Shown here: in pieces, positions 1-9,600 of the stretch
Layout: each line of letters begins with the position of its first letter
Numbering within the stretch: position 1 is the first letter of the stretch
DNA from: Treponema pectinovorum
GTDB lineage: Bacteria; Spirochaetota; Spirochaetia; Treponematales; Treponemataceae
Length of the DNA: 64,000 nucleotides
Assembly: GCF_900497595.1 (NCBI RefSeq)
Contig: NZ_UFQO01000003.1
Coordinates: 125,532 to 189,531, forward strand
Reading direction: 5' to 3'
Position numbers and translations under genes: made by a program
The notes under the pieces: generated by a model
Seen by the model: only the letters and a program-made list of their open reading frames with translations
Told to the model about the DNA's origin: nothing
Database searches by the model: none

Positions 1-136
1 TTTTTATAAGGGCGCTACCTTTCGCTTTGCTCAAGGTCGGGTGTTCCGCAATTCGCTAACGCTCATCCTCCTCGGCGACACAAAAGTGCCGCCTGCGGTG
101 GACGCGTAAACGCGTTGCTCCATACCCTAGCGCATT
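1..136. repeat. 136-bp direct repeat, copy 1
   Basis: Identical base for base to 2186-2321. The copy may extend left of the window. It is GC-rich compared with its surroundings and contains nested palindromes: GTGTTCCGC near 41 pairs imperfectly with GGCGACAC ending at 81, and GCGTaaACGC lies near 104-115. Near its ends it has GCGCTA (left) and TAGCGC (right) in inverted orientation. Its last two bases fall inside the stop codon of the LysR gene. Confidence 0.95.
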
Positions 137-983
137 ATTGCAATATCTGTTTAAGCTGCCTCATCATCTCTACTCGGCACACTGCATAGAATTTTACATT
201 TACCTGTTCATCTGTAATTGGAATTGCAATTCGGTTTGCTTTTTTTATTGGAGGCAACAAATCCGACTTTTCTGTAAAATCTGTAACAAACGCCGGGAGT
301 GTTGAATTTTCTACTATATCTTTGAGACCTTCTATATCATTTTGCTCGATAAATTTTGCATTTGGAATCAAATCTGTTTTTATTTTTTTCCAAAATCCCA
401 AGTCAGAAAGCATTATAAAAGTTTCGCCTGCAAGGTCTTTTAAGCATACAGATTTTCTTGTTGCAAGTTTGTGTGTTTTTGGAATAAAAAGTTTTAAGTG
501 CTCTTCAAAAAATTCCTGTGAATAAAATCGCTCATCAAAACGCGTTTGTGTTGTTACTATAATTTGAAATTTATCTTTTTCCAAAGCAGTAAAAAGCACT
601 TCATTTTCTTCGCAAAGTTCACCTGTAATTTTTGTTTTCGGGTATTCTGTGCTTAAAAGTTCCGTAAGTAATTGCAATGGCATTGGCGCAATCGAGCCAA
701 TTTTTATTTCGATTGTCTTTTTGTAAAAATCCTGCAATTTTGTTTCCATTTCTTTTTGCAGTAAAAGAATTTTCCTTGCGTATTTTACGGCAAGGTTTCC
801 TGTTGCATTTAAAGCGATTGTATTTTTTGTTCTATCAAAAAGCGGAATTCCTAAATCCTGCTCCAATTTTTGAAACGAGCGAGTTATAGAAGGTTGTGTA
901 ATATTCACTTTTTCGCTTGTTGCCACAAGAGTTCCATAATCTGCAAAGGCAACAAGATTTTTGAGAATATAGGTTTCAATCAT
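135..983 (-). CDS. LysR-family transcriptional regulator
   Basis: This is a DNA-binding regulator of the LysR family, 282 residues from the chosen start. The N-terminal winged helix-turn-helix is clear: residues about 5-60 contain NITQPSITRSFQKLE followed by LGIPLFDR, the standard LysR recognition helix and wing. The rest fits a periplasmic-binding-type effector domain. The frame stays open to 1058, but LysR proteins begin a few residues before the helix-turn-helix, so the Met at 983 (MIETYILKNL) is preferred; neither start has a good ribosome-binding site. It is divergent from the aldo/keto reductase at 1214 with a 230-bp gap, the usual layout for a LysR regulator and its target. That the reductase is the target is inference. 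The stop codon overlaps the edge of the 136-bp repeat. Confidence 0.92.
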   Translation of the reverse strand: MIETYILKNLVAFADYGTLVATSEKVNITQPSITRSFQKLEQDLGIPLFDRTKNTIALNATGNLAVKYARKILLLQKEMETKLQDFYKKTIEIKIGSIAPMPLQLLTELLSTEYPKTKITGELCEENEVLFTALEKDKFQIIVTTQTRFDERFYSQEFFEEHLKLFIPKTHKLATRKSVCLKDLAGETFIMLSDLGFWKKIKTDLIPNAKFIEQNDIEGLKDIVENSTLPAFVTDFTEKSDLLPPIKKANRIAIPITDEQVNVKFYAVCRVEMMRQLKQILQ

Positions 984-1213
984 AATTATATTATTGTCGC
1001 TTTTTGCTATGCACGCAACGCATACTTTGATAAAAAACTTTGATTGTTCAAAGCTCATCGTTTAACATTAAAATTGAATCATCTTAAAGAAATGCAACAG
1101 ATATAAACTTTTTGACGGCAGTTTTCGTGCAATGCAAAAAGTCGCAATACTGAAGCTTTTTTTTGAAAAACATTGTTTTTTACCAGAATAAAATAAATTC
1201 AAGGAGAATTATC

Positions 1214-2074
1214 ATGGATTACGTAACTCTATCAAACGGAATTAAGATGCCGCAGTTGGGATACGGAGTGTTTCAGGTTACAAAAGAAGAAGCAGAACGC
1301 TGTGTAAGCGATGCCTTAGAAGTTGGCTACCGCTCAATCGATACTGCACAGAGTTATTTTAATGAAGAAGAAGTTGGAAATGCAATTTCAAGTTCTGGAG
1401 TTGCACGCAGCGATATCTTTTTAACAACAAAAGTTTGGATTGAACATTACGGTTATGATGCTTGTAAGGCTTCTGTTGAACAATCGCTTAAAAAATTAAA
1501 GACGGACTATCTTGACTTAATGCTTTTGCACCAGCCATTTGGCGATTCTTACGGTGCATGGAGAGCATTGGAGGATTTATATGAGCAGGGCGTTCTAAAG
1601 GCAATCGGAATTTCTAATTTTTATGCGGATCGTGTCGTTGATTTTGCATCATTTAATCGCATAAAACCAATGGTTAATCAAGTTGAATGTCATCCTTTAA
1701 ATCAGCAGATTGAAGCAAAAAACTGGAACGACAAATATGGAATTCAGCTTGAAGCCTGGGCACCATTTGGCGAGGGAAGAGGCAATCTTTTTGAAAACCC
1801 TGTTTTAACAGAAATTGCAAAAGCTCACCAGAAAACAACAGCACAGGTTATGCTTCGCTGGCATTTGCAAAGGGGAATCGTTGTAATCCCAAAGTCAACG
1901 CATAAAAATCGCATGGAAGAAAATTTAAATGTTTTTGATTTTTCACTTACAGATGAAGAAATGAAAAAAATCGCTTCGCTAGACACTCAGACAAGTTCAT
2001 TTTTTAGTCACCAAGATCCAAATATGGTGGAATGGTTTGTGCGCATGGTAGAAGAAAGAAAAAATAAAGCATAA
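1214..2074 (+). CDS. Aldo/keto reductase
   Basis: NAD(P)H-dependent oxidoreductase of the aldo/keto reductase superfamily, 286 residues, cytoplasmic. The catalytic tetrad is visible: D43 and Y48 (SIDTAQSYFN), K73 (TTKVWIE) and H106 (LMLLHQPFG). The cofactor signature IPKSTHKNR lies near the C-terminus. The frame is open from 1163, but AAGGAG at 1201-1206 places the start at 1214. The enzyme resembles the 2,5-diketo-D-gluconate reductase/YvgN-like group, which reduces small aldehydes and ketones; the true substrate cannot be read from sequence. It is divergent from the LysR gene, and the pair sits between the two 136-bp repeats. Confidence 0.93.
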   Translation: MDYVTLSNGIKMPQLGYGVFQVTKEEAERCVSDALEVGYRSIDTAQSYFNEEEVGNAISSSGVARSDIFLTTKVWIEHYGYDACKASVEQSLKKLKTDYLDLMLLHQPFGDSYGAWRALEDLYEQGVLKAIGISNFYADRVVDFASFNRIKPMVNQVECHPLNQQIEAKNWNDKYGIQLEAWAPFGEGRGNLFENPVLTEIAKAHQKTTAQVMLRWHLQRGIVVIPKSTHKNRMEENLNVFDFSLTDEEMKKIASLDTQTSSFFSHQDPNMVEWFVRMVEERKNKA

Positions 2075-2185
2075 TTTTTGGAAAACAAAAAATGCAGCCA
2101 CTATCAAAAATGAGGTAATTTTAAAGGCTGCAAAAAAAATTGGATTTTAAGATTTTGTGAATGTTCAAATCAAAAATTTTCCAGT

Positions 2186-2321
2186 TTTTTATAAGGGCGC
2201 TACCTTTCGCTTTGCTCAAGGTCGGGTGTTCCGCAATTCGCTAACGCTCATCCTCCTCGGCGACACAAAAGTGCCGCCTGCGGTGGACGCGTAAACGCGT
2301 TGCTCCATACCCTAGCGCATT
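2186..2321. repeat. 136-bp direct repeat, copy 2
   Basis: Perfect second copy of 1-136, in the same orientation, downstream of the aldo/keto reductase and just upstream of the gdhA promoter. The 2,185-bp spacing means the repeats exactly bracket the LysR/reductase pair. No transposase is visible within or beside the copy. The rest of the 2075-2502 gap holds only a short A+T-rich stretch and the gdhA leader. Confidence 0.95.
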
Positions 2322-2354
2322 CAGGCGAAAAAGGAGTTCATCTTACACAAACAC

Positions 2355-2383
2355 TTGACAGTTTTTTGTAAAAAAAATAGATT
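2355..2383 (+). promoter_or_regulatory. Probable sigma-70-type promoter of gdhA
   Basis: TTGACA at 2355-2360, a 17-base spacer, then TAGATT at 2378-2383. The -35 box is perfect and the -10 box matches at four positions. Transcription would begin about 110 bases before the gdhA start, giving a real leader. Confidence 0.55.
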
Positions 2384-2502
2384 TATCAGCAACAGCAAAG
2401 ACGCTGTAAATAAGATTCTATCGTTTATAAATTCAATTTTTATAAGATGGATTTTTGTTTACGGCGTCTTATTTTTTTGCTATGCAAAATAAGGAGAAAA
2501 CT

Positions 2503-3873
2503 ATGGCACTAAAAGAATTTAATGTAAAAAACGCTTATTGTAAGAGCGTTTGGGAAGATGTAAAAGTTCGCTATGCAGATCAGGAGCATTTTTTACAGGC
2601 GGCAGGACTTGTTCTCGAAACACTTTCGCCAGTTGTGGATACAATGCCAGAACTCGAAAAAACAGCAGTTTTGGAACGATTTTTGGAACCAGAAAGAATC
2701 ATCATGTTTAGAGTGCCTTGGACAGACGACCAGGGAAAGCCTCGTGTAAACCGCGGTTTTAGAGTTCAGTTTAACTCGGCACTCGGTCCATACAAGGGGG
2801 GGCTTCGTTTTTCTCCAGAAGTAAATTTGGATGTTCTAAAGTTTTTGGGTTTTGAGCAGGTTTTAAAAAATTCGCTCACAACTCTTCCAATGGGTGGCGG
2901 CAAGGGTGGTGCCGATTTTGACCCTCACGGAAAATCCGACGCAGAAGTCATGAGATTCTGCCAGTCATTTATAACAGAACTCTATCGCCATATAGGCGCA
3001 GACACAGACGTTCCAGCTGGCGACAAGGGTGTTGGCGGACGCGAAGTTGCTTACATGTTTGGTCAGTATAAGAGAATCACAAATCAGTTTACAGGCGTTT
3101 TAACTGGAAAAGGTTTGGATTTTGGTGGTTCTTTGATTCGTACAGAAGCAACAGGTTACGGACTTATCTATTTTGCACAGTGCATGCTAAAGGCTGCCGG
3201 AACAGATTTTAAAGGAAAAACAGCGATAATCTCTGGCGACGGAAACGTAGCAGAATACGCTTGCGAAAAAATCAATGAATTTGGCGGAAAAGTTTTAACA
3301 CTTTCAGATTCTACAGGCTACATTTTAGACGAAGATGGAATCGATGCAGAAAAGCTCGCATTTGTAAAACAGTTCCGCAGTGAGCGCAAAAAGATAGACA
3401 CTTATCTTACAAAATATCCAAAGGCAAAATTCTTTAAGGGAGAAAAACCTTGGGGCGTAAAAGCAGACTGTGCTTTTCCTTGTGCAACTCAAGATGAAAT
3501 CTTCATGGAAGATGCAAAAAAATTGGTTGCAAATGGTGTAAAACTCGTTGCAGAAGGAGCAAATATGCCAACTCGTGCCGATGCTATAGAGTTTTTGCAG
3601 AAAAATGATGTACTTTTTGCACCAGGAAAAGCGGCAAATGCAGGCGGAGTGGCAGTTTCTGGACTGGAAATGAGCCAAAACTCAGAACGCTTGTCTTGGA
3701 CACGCGAAGAAGTTGATGAAAAACTTAAGAGAATAATGACAAATATTCACGACAACGCTTATGCCACAGCAAAAAAATATGCGCCATCAAAAACAGTTGA
3801 CTATGTTTCAGGCGCAAACATCTACGGATTTTTAAAAGTTGCAAGAGCAATGGCAGCTCAGGGACTCGTATAA
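2503..3873 (+). CDS. gdhA: NADP-type glutamate dehydrogenase
   Basis: Cytoplasmic enzyme that interconverts 2-oxoglutarate plus ammonia and glutamate, so it is a main entry point for nitrogen assimilation. The protein has 456 residues, the size of the hexameric NADP-type family. The substrate-binding signature is intact (GPYKGGLRF, then LPMGGGKGG with the catalytic lysine), as is a Rossmann-type second domain (ISGDGNVAEYA). AAGGAG at 2491-2496 fixes the start at 2503, although the frame is open from 2455. It is a single-gene unit, with its own promoter upstream and a strong hairpin terminator downstream. Confidence 0.97.
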   Translation: MALKEFNVKNAYCKSVWEDVKVRYADQEHFLQAAGLVLETLSPVVDTMPELEKTAVLERFLEPERIIMFRVPWTDDQGKPRVNRGFRVQFNSALGPYKGGLRFSPEVNLDVLKFLGFEQVLKNSLTTLPMGGGKGGADFDPHGKSDAEVMRFCQSFITELYRHIGADTDVPAGDKGVGGREVAYMFGQYKRITNQFTGVLTGKGLDFGGSLIRTEATGYGLIYFAQCMLKAAGTDFKGKTAIISGDGNVAEYACEKINEFGGKVLTLSDSTGYILDEDGIDAEKLAFVKQFRSERKKIDTYLTKYPKAKFFKGEKPWGVKADCAFPCATQDEIFMEDAKKLVANGVKLVAEGANMPTRADAIEFLQKNDVLFAPGKAANAGGVAVSGLEMSQNSERLSWTREEVDEKLKRIMTNIHDNAYATAKKYAPSKTVDYVSGANIYGFLKVARAMAAQGLV

Positions 3874-3913
3874 TAGTCGAATCAAAATGGAAAAAACCGC
3901 GTGGTGATTTACC

Positions 3914-3960
3914 AAAAAACTGTCCTAAGAACGAAAATTCTGTTCGAGGGCAGTTTTTTA
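3914..3960 (+). terminator. Intrinsic terminator of gdhA
   Basis: AAAAACTGTCCT pairs with AGGGCAGTTTTT (one G-U pair), with a further GAAC/GTTC pairing inside the loop, and it ends in a T-run. It lies about 40 bases after the gdhA stop. Confidence 0.85.
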
Positions 3961-4130
3961 TTTGTCGAAGTGTGTTGGAAAATAAAAATCGTATTGCTTA
4001 AAATGACAAAAACTGATATTTTGTCGAAGTAAAAAGTTTATCTATAAAAAAGTTTTGCATTGCGAATCTTATTTTATAGGAAGTAGTGGAACATAAAGCA
4101 CATAAAATCACGTTGCTTTATTTTCTTGGC

Positions 4131-4234
4131 AAGTTTGCGTTGCAAACTTCGGATATACTGCCGTTCTCGCTATGCTGTGAACGGCTAACTAAAAACTCGT
4201 TTCGGAAGTTGGCACTTCCTTCAACGACTTTTTA
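4131..4234 (+). promoter_or_regulatory. Three-hairpin leader before fabF, ending in a terminator-like stem
   Basis: Three stems follow one another. AAGTTTGC (4131-4138) pairs with GCAAACTT (4142-4149). CCGTTC (4161-4166) pairs with GAACGG (4179-4184). A longer imperfect stem pairs the region starting at 4191 with the region ending at 4234, has GGAAGT/ACTTCC at its tip, and ends in TTTTT directly before the fabF ribosome-binding site. The last stem looks like an intrinsic terminator, so read-through into fabF could be controlled. A genomic palindrome without regulatory function is the alternative. The rest of the 3874-4245 gap contains only the gdhA terminator and A+T-rich DNA. Confidence 0.45.
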
Positions 4235-4245
4235 TAGGAGAAATT

Positions 4246-5490
4246 ATGAGAAGAGTAGTTGTTACAGGACTTGGTTGTGTAAGTCCAGTTGGAAATTCTG
4301 CTGATGAAACTTGGGAAGCACTCAAAGCTGGTAAAAGCGGTATCGCACCAATTGCAGGATACGATGCAACCCCGTTCAAAGTAAAATACGATGCAGAAGT
4401 AAAAAATTTCAACGCATCAGATTACATGGATTCAAAAGAAGCAAGAAAAATGGCTCGCTTTACACAGTTGGCAGTTGCAGCAAGCAAAATGGCATTGGAC
4501 GATGCAAAACTCACTGGCAACACAGAAGTTTTAGACAACACAGGAATATATCTTGGCGTTGGAATCGGTGGATTTGAAGTTACAGAAGCAGGTTTTAAGA
4601 GCTATTTCTCTTCAAATTTTACACGCACTTCTCCAATGACAATCCCAGAGCTCATTCCTAACGAAGCAGCAGGAAACATCGCCATCGTTTACAATATTCA
4701 CGGACCTGCACACACAATCTGTACAGCTTGCGCTTCTGGAACAGACGCAATCGGAAATGCTTTAGACCAAATCAGAAGTGGAAGGGTAGATGTTGCATTG
4801 ACAGGCGGAACAGAGTCTGCAATCAACGGATTTACAAATTTGAGTTTTGGTGTTTTGCAAGCACTTTCTTCAAAATGGGAAGCAGAACCAACAAGAGCAA
4901 GCCGTCCGTTTGACAAAGATCGTGACGGATTTGTAATGGGCGAAGGTTCAACAATCCTCATCCTCGAAGAATACGAACACGCAAAAGCTCGTGGAGCAAA
5001 AATTTACGCAGAAGTTGCAGGCTACGGTGCAACAACAGATGGTTATCACCTTACAGCACCAAATCCAGATGGAATAAAAGGCGCACGTGCAATGACACTT
5101 GCAATGAACGACGCAGGAATAAAACCAGAAGATGTTGTTTACTACAATGCGCATGGAACTTCAACACACAAAAACGATTCAGGCGAAACTCAGATGCTCA
5201 AAATCGCTTTTGGAGAAGCAGCATATAAATTGCACATTTCTTCAACAAAATCGATGACAGGCCACTGCTTAGGAAACGCAGGTTCATTGGAAGCATTTGT
5301 CTGCATAAAATCAATTGAAGACGGCTTTATTCCGCCAACAATCAACTTGGACAATCAGGATGTTGAAGGCGGCTGCGACCTAGACTACACAGCAAACAAA
5401 GGCTTAAAAATTGATGTTCCAGTTGCAATGAGCGGAAACTTCGGCTTTGGCGGACACAACGGAATTTTGGTTTTCAAAAGAGTAAACTAG
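4246..5490 (+). CDS. fabF: Beta-ketoacyl-ACP synthase II
   Basis: Condensing enzyme of type II fatty acid synthesis: it elongates acyl-ACP with malonyl-ACP in the cytoplasm. The protein has 414 residues, the usual length. The catalytic triad is complete: C162 in TACASG, H303 in NAHGTSTHKND and H340 in KSMTGHCLGNAG. The C-terminal motif NFGFGGHNG is also present. AGGAG lies 9 bases before the ATG. It is on the same strand as the dehydratase gene 235 bp downstream, but a block of hairpins separates the two, so co-transcription is uncertain. Confidence 0.97.
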   Translation: MRRVVVTGLGCVSPVGNSADETWEALKAGKSGIAPIAGYDATPFKVKYDAEVKNFNASDYMDSKEARKMARFTQLAVAASKMALDDAKLTGNTEVLDNTGIYLGVGIGGFEVTEAGFKSYFSSNFTRTSPMTIPELIPNEAAGNIAIVYNIHGPAHTICTACASGTDAIGNALDQIRSGRVDVALTGGTESAINGFTNLSFGVLQALSSKWEAEPTRASRPFDKDRDGFVMGEGSTILILEEYEHAKARGAKIYAEVAGYGATTDGYHLTAPNPDGIKGARAMTLAMNDAGIKPEDVVYYNAHGTSTHKNDSGETQMLKIAFGEAAYKLHISSTKSMTGHCLGNAGSLEAFVCIKSIEDGFIPPTINLDNQDVEGGCDLDYTANKGLKIDVPVAMSGNFGFGGHNGILVFKRVN

Positions 5491-5507
5491 AATTTGTTTG
5501 CAAGGAT

Positions 5508-5640
5508 TAGGGAAAGGAGGGAAAAGCCTTTCCCTACGCGCATATTTCATTATGCGCTACCCTTTCTGCGTGGACACCCCGCATCGCCCCGGAGGCACAA
5601 TCGAAGCTCAGTACGCCGTTCATACATAAACGAGCATAAT
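5508..5640. repeat. Cluster of palindromes between fabF and fabZ
   Basis: TAGGGAAAGG (5508-5517) pairs perfectly with CCTTTCCCTA (5527-5536). GCGCATA (5538-5544) pairs perfectly with TATGCGC (5551-5557). GC-rich DNA with a further GCCGT/ACGGC pairing follows to about 5640. No convincing gene is present: a frame open from 5494 to 5859 is rich in Arg, His and Phe and follows the palindromes. It is probably a compound intergenic repeat that could act as a terminator or RNA-stability element. Confidence 0.6.
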
Positions 5641-5725
5641 ACGGCTTGTCTGCAATTTTTTTATAGCAAAACATTTACTAAATGCAGGCAGAATATCACA
5701 ATCCTAAAAAAACAGGAAAAAAATC

Positions 5726-6157
5726 ATGGAAAAATTCACAGATATAGAATCCCTATTACCACACAGAAAACCTTTTTTATTTGTCGATTCAATCGACAGT
5801 TACGACGAAAACGGAAGTGTATGCACAAGAAAATTTACCGAAGAAGATTTTTTCTTTAAAGGACACTTCCCAGAGTATCCAGTAGTTCCTGGGGTAATTT
5901 TAATAGAAACAATGGCACAAGGTGGCGGAGCTGCGTTGAGTTTGCAGAAGAAATTTGACGAAGGTTGTCTCTTCTTTTTGGCAACGGTGAACAATGTAAA
6001 GTTCAAACATCAGGTAAGACCAGGCGACACCGTGCGTATGGAAATACAAAACAAGCGCTGCACAAAAAACATGGTAGTGCAGGAAGGCAAAGCCTACGTA
6101 GGCGAAACCCTCTGCGCCCAAGCCGAATGGATGTGCTTAGTAGGATCCGCTAAATAG
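5726..6157 (+). CDS. fabZ: 3-hydroxyacyl-ACP dehydratase, FabZ type
   Basis: Hot-dog-fold enzyme that removes water from 3-hydroxyacyl-ACP in fatty acid elongation. The protein has 143 residues, matching the FabZ family. The catalytic histidine H47 lies in FKGHFPEYPVVPG and the catalytic acid E61 in VILIETMAQ. AGGAAA about 10 bases upstream supports the ATG at 5726. It works two steps after FabF in the same cycle. The last codons belong to a palindrome (GTAGGAtCCGCTA with TAGCGGTCCTAC, around 6140-6166), and 15 bases from this end recur at 6213-6227. Confidence 0.93.
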   Translation: MEKFTDIESLLPHRKPFLFVDSIDSYDENGSVCTRKFTEEDFFFKGHFPEYPVVPGVILIETMAQGGGAALSLQKKFDEGCLFFLATVNNVKFKHQVRPGDTVRMEIQNKRCTKNMVVQEGKAYVGETLCAQAEWMCLVGSAK

Positions 6158-6310
6158 CGGTCCTACGGACTAAAATAATTTCCTTACACATCGCGGAGCG
6201 CTTGCGCGACGTATGTGCTTAGTAGGAAAAGGTAACTAACAGCGAGACCGATAATCTTGCAATAGCAAAGGTGAGTGGGCGGAGGCACGCATTTTGCGTG
6301 CAGTAAAATT
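6131..6310. repeat. Palindromes and a 15-bp direct repeat after fabZ
   Basis: A palindrome spans the fabZ stop codon at about 6140-6166. The 15 bases at 6131-6145 (ATGTGCTTAGTAGGA) recur at 6213-6227, so the end of fabZ is partly copied into the spacer. Between them, CACATCGCG and CGCGACGTATGTG form an imperfect inverted pair. No gene is seen. Confidence 0.6.
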
Positions 6311-6334
6311 CGTACAAAGCTTTGCTGAATAATG

Positions 6335-6369
6335 ACGGTTCTCTTTTTGTTAGAGAATCGTTTTTTTTT
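6335..6369 (+). terminator. Intrinsic terminator downstream of fabZ
   Basis: ACGGTTCTCT pairs with AGAGAATCGT (one G-U pair) around an 8-base loop and is followed by a run of nine T. It could end the fabF-fabZ transcript. Confidence 0.85.
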
Positions 6370-6397
6370 GATGTTTACATCGCTTGTATTTTATTTT

Positions 6398-6497
6398 GCG
6401 CCAGGGGGTGGAGCGGTTCTGCTTTGCAGAAGTCCGCCAGGACCGCGGGCACCAAGCCGCGCAACACCCGACACCTTTAGGTGTGGCGCCCAGTTTT
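6398..6497. repeat. GC-rich compound palindrome upstream of the giant gene
   Basis: An island of about 100 bases with high GC inside A+T-rich DNA. It contains TTCTGCtttGCAGAA and ACACCtttAGGTGT as perfect small hairpins, and GCGCC near the left end against GGCGCC near the right. It ends with CCCAGTTTTTTAA, so it may also terminate transcription. The remainder up to 6667 is A+T-rich and shows no gene. Confidence 0.6.
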
Positions 6498-6667
6498 TTA
6501 ATCACAATATTCCCCATAAATGTTTGATTTTTTTTAACTAACTCTTTTGTTTCTCCGATGTTTAAAAAGCGAAGTTGTCGGAATTTCTTGAAAGTGCAAA
6601 TCTTTGGTTTTGTTGGCTTTTGTTCTTTAAAACGTGCAATATAATGTGGTTAGGAGTTTTTTAAGAG

Positions 6668-9600
6668 ATGTTTTTGCTTAATAAGCTTGATATATTTTCT
6701 GTTTTTTCTTTGATTTTTGTTCCGTCGCGGATTAAAAGAGCTTTTTTGTTGGGAGTTTTTGCTCTTTTTTCTTGTGGTTTTGTTTTTTCTACTAATTTCA
6801 CTTGGACTGGTGGCGGAAGTCCTCTCCAATGGAATGACCCTGTCAATTGGTCTCCTGATGCTCCAGACGTTGACGGCTATCCAAACGATTCTAGCGATAA
6901 TGTAATCATAAATAATGCTACAGTTAGTGTTTCTGGTGATGTTGTATGTGGAGCAATAAACATTACAGGCTCGTCTTCGCTTACTATAAGTGGAAAATTG
7001 ACGAATACTGGTGCAATATCTTCTAGCGGGAATATAAGTCTTGGCTCTTATGAAGGACACGGTGCGAGCATCGATTGTGCTGGCAGCTTTACTGCTACAA
7101 GTGGGGCAACTTTTAGGGGGCATGTAAGGCCGTCGTCTATTAGTATTGGGGGGGACGTAATTTTTGGTTCTGATGTTACTGATGTTACCACGGCAGGTAA
7201 TCAAAGTTACGGCGGAGTTGTGAAGTTAAATAACAATTTTAATTTCGAATCTGCATCGGGAACTGTAACTTTTAACTCTAATGTGCAATCTTTGAATGCA
7301 AATTTAAAGGCTTTATCTATAACTGGAAACGCAGTTTTTGTTTCTGCGATAGGTTTAGGAACTTCACTCTCCTCTGTTTCTGTTAGCGGAACGACTTCTG
7401 TTGGTGGAAATATTACGACCAGCGGAAGTCAAACTTACGGAAGCGACGTTACGCTTACTTCTAGCAGTACTTTGTTTACAGGAAGCTCTGTTACTTTTAG
7501 TGCAAAAGTTGATGGTTCAAGTTCTCTTTCTGTAGCAGGTGATGCGGTTTTTGGAGGAGCGGTTGGCTCTGTAACTGCACTTTCTTCAGTTTCTGTTAGC
7601 GGAACGACTTCTGTTGGTGGAGATGTTACGACCAGCGGAAATCAAACATATAGCGGAAATTTGACTTTAACTGCCGATTCTGTTTTTAGTTCTTCGGGTG
7701 CAATTGCTTTTGGAACTTCATCTGCAAACACTGTAACTACATCGTCCCACACTTTGACGGCAAACTCTGGAACTTCAAATTCTGTAACCTTTAATTCAAG
7801 CCTTTCTAACGCAAAGATTAAATTGGTTTCATCTACCATTTTTAAAACCGATAATGATTTTTCTTCTTTTGAAGCGGATTCTTCTGTAAACTCTTCTGCG
7901 TGCACCGTTACCTTTGAAGACAATTCAACTCAAAATTTTACAAATTTTTCTTGCAACGGAACAAGCGGTAAGGAAATCACTCTAACTTCTGCTTCTCAAA
8001 GTTCTTCTTCGCCGTGGAAGGCTGTTTTTTCGACCAAGCCGACAAGTTCATCGTTTGCTTATACGCTGGCTGGATATTGTAATTCCGTAACCGCTTCAAA
8101 TGTTGCAAATGAACTGGATTTAATTCCTTCAACTGCAACTGTAAAAGATTTAAATATGAGTTCGCCAGCAACTATGACGACAAAATACTGGTTCACTCAA
8201 GAATTTGTTTGGAACGGAACGACGGACAGTTCTTGGACAACGGCTTCAAACTGGCAATATTCGGACGGAACAACTGCGCTTACATATCCAGATGACACAA
8301 AAGGAACAAGCAAAATAACGATTGCAGATTCTGCCCTCAATGCTTTGGTTTTAACTTCTGCAGTGTACATAAATAAAATTTCTGTCGGAACTTCATCATC
8401 TGCTTCGTGCAAAGTGGAACTTTCAAATTTTGCACTGAATACTTCTTATCGCTCTGGCTCTAATTACGGCCTTACAAATTTTGGAACAATCGTGTTTTCT
8501 GGAAGTGGGCGCTTTTACTATAAGGCGACATCGTCTTCTTCTGCTGTTTTGATAATGGATAATGCCAGAGGAACTGTTGAATATAACGGTGCAAGTGGAA
8601 ACATTACAGATATTTATAATGGCTCAAATTCTACGAACGATTACTACAAACTTCTTATAAAAAGTGGAACTTGGACTATCCAAAACTCCCATTCTTCAAA
8701 CGAAAATAACATCAAAGCGGCTTCAAGTTTTACTGTAAATTCTGGAGCAACTTTGGTTTTGGAAGATACGGCGGTTGTAAATAGTGCTCTCGTGAACAGG
8801 GGAATTTTGCAAGTGGACAGCGGCACGGCTGGAATCTGGGAAAACTTTACAAATGCGTCTGGGGCAACTGTTCAAAACGATGGCAATTTGCTTTTTACTA
8901 AAGAATGCCAGAGTGTAAGTGATGGGGGAAGTTGGACATTTGGTTCTAGCGGTAAGGTTTCTTTTGCTGCAACAAACTCTGATATAAGTTTTACAGAAAC
9001 CGCGACTGCAAATTCTTCAAATTCGTTTAAATTTGATACTTCATCATTTAATTCAAATTCGCTAAGCATAAGCGGAGTTTCAAATTCTGCACTTTTAAAA
9101 ATCGCTTCTTATACTGGTGGCGGAAGCGGAACTATAAACTTTAGCAATACTAATTTTTTGCAGACTGCACCTGTTTTTTTCAGCGGAACTGTTACTCTAA
9201 GCGATGTGGTAAAACTTGCAGGAACTTTGAGAGTTGGTTCTGGGCAGACGACTTTGGCTGGAACGGTAGATGCAAACGCTGTCGATATAGCAAATTCTGC
9301 AAAATTGATTGGCGGTGCAAACAAGATTTTTACAGTTAAAAGCTCTTGGACAAATGCAAACTCTTCTGGCGGATTTGTGGCAAATACGAGCGAAGTTATT
9401 TTTGAACTTTCCGCAGATTCTTCTTTAAGCTTAACTGGAACAGAGATTTTTTATAAACTTGCGATAAAAAATCATAAATTAACGGCGACAAATGCTGTTT
9501 CTGTAGGGCAAAGCCTTTCTATAACGGATTCTGCCAGTTTTAGCGGAACGAGCCTCGTAACAAGTGCAGGTGCGACGGCAAATTTTAATGCTCTAAATAG

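Noticed and set aside
4086-4304. 72-codon GTG frame upstream of fabF as a gene
   Set aside because: It has an acceptable ribosome-binding site but encodes translated hairpins and overlaps fabF by 59 bases. It is kept only as a possible leader frame in the findings.
5494-5859. 121-codon frame between fabF and fabZ
   Set aside because: It runs through palindromic repeats and into fabZ in the wrong frame, its residues are mostly Arg, His and Phe, and fabZ explains the right-hand part.
6650-7204. Minus-strand frame of 184 codons over the start of the giant gene
   Set aside because: Its composition is an antisense shadow of Ser/Thr codons, and it crosses the signal peptide region of a clearly coding frame.
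7380-7660. Possible CRISPR array or tandem DNA repeat in the giant gene
   Set aside because: The repeated GTTAGCGGAACGACTTC-like strings are in frame, about 200 bases apart and encode beta-helix rungs; there are no regular spacers.
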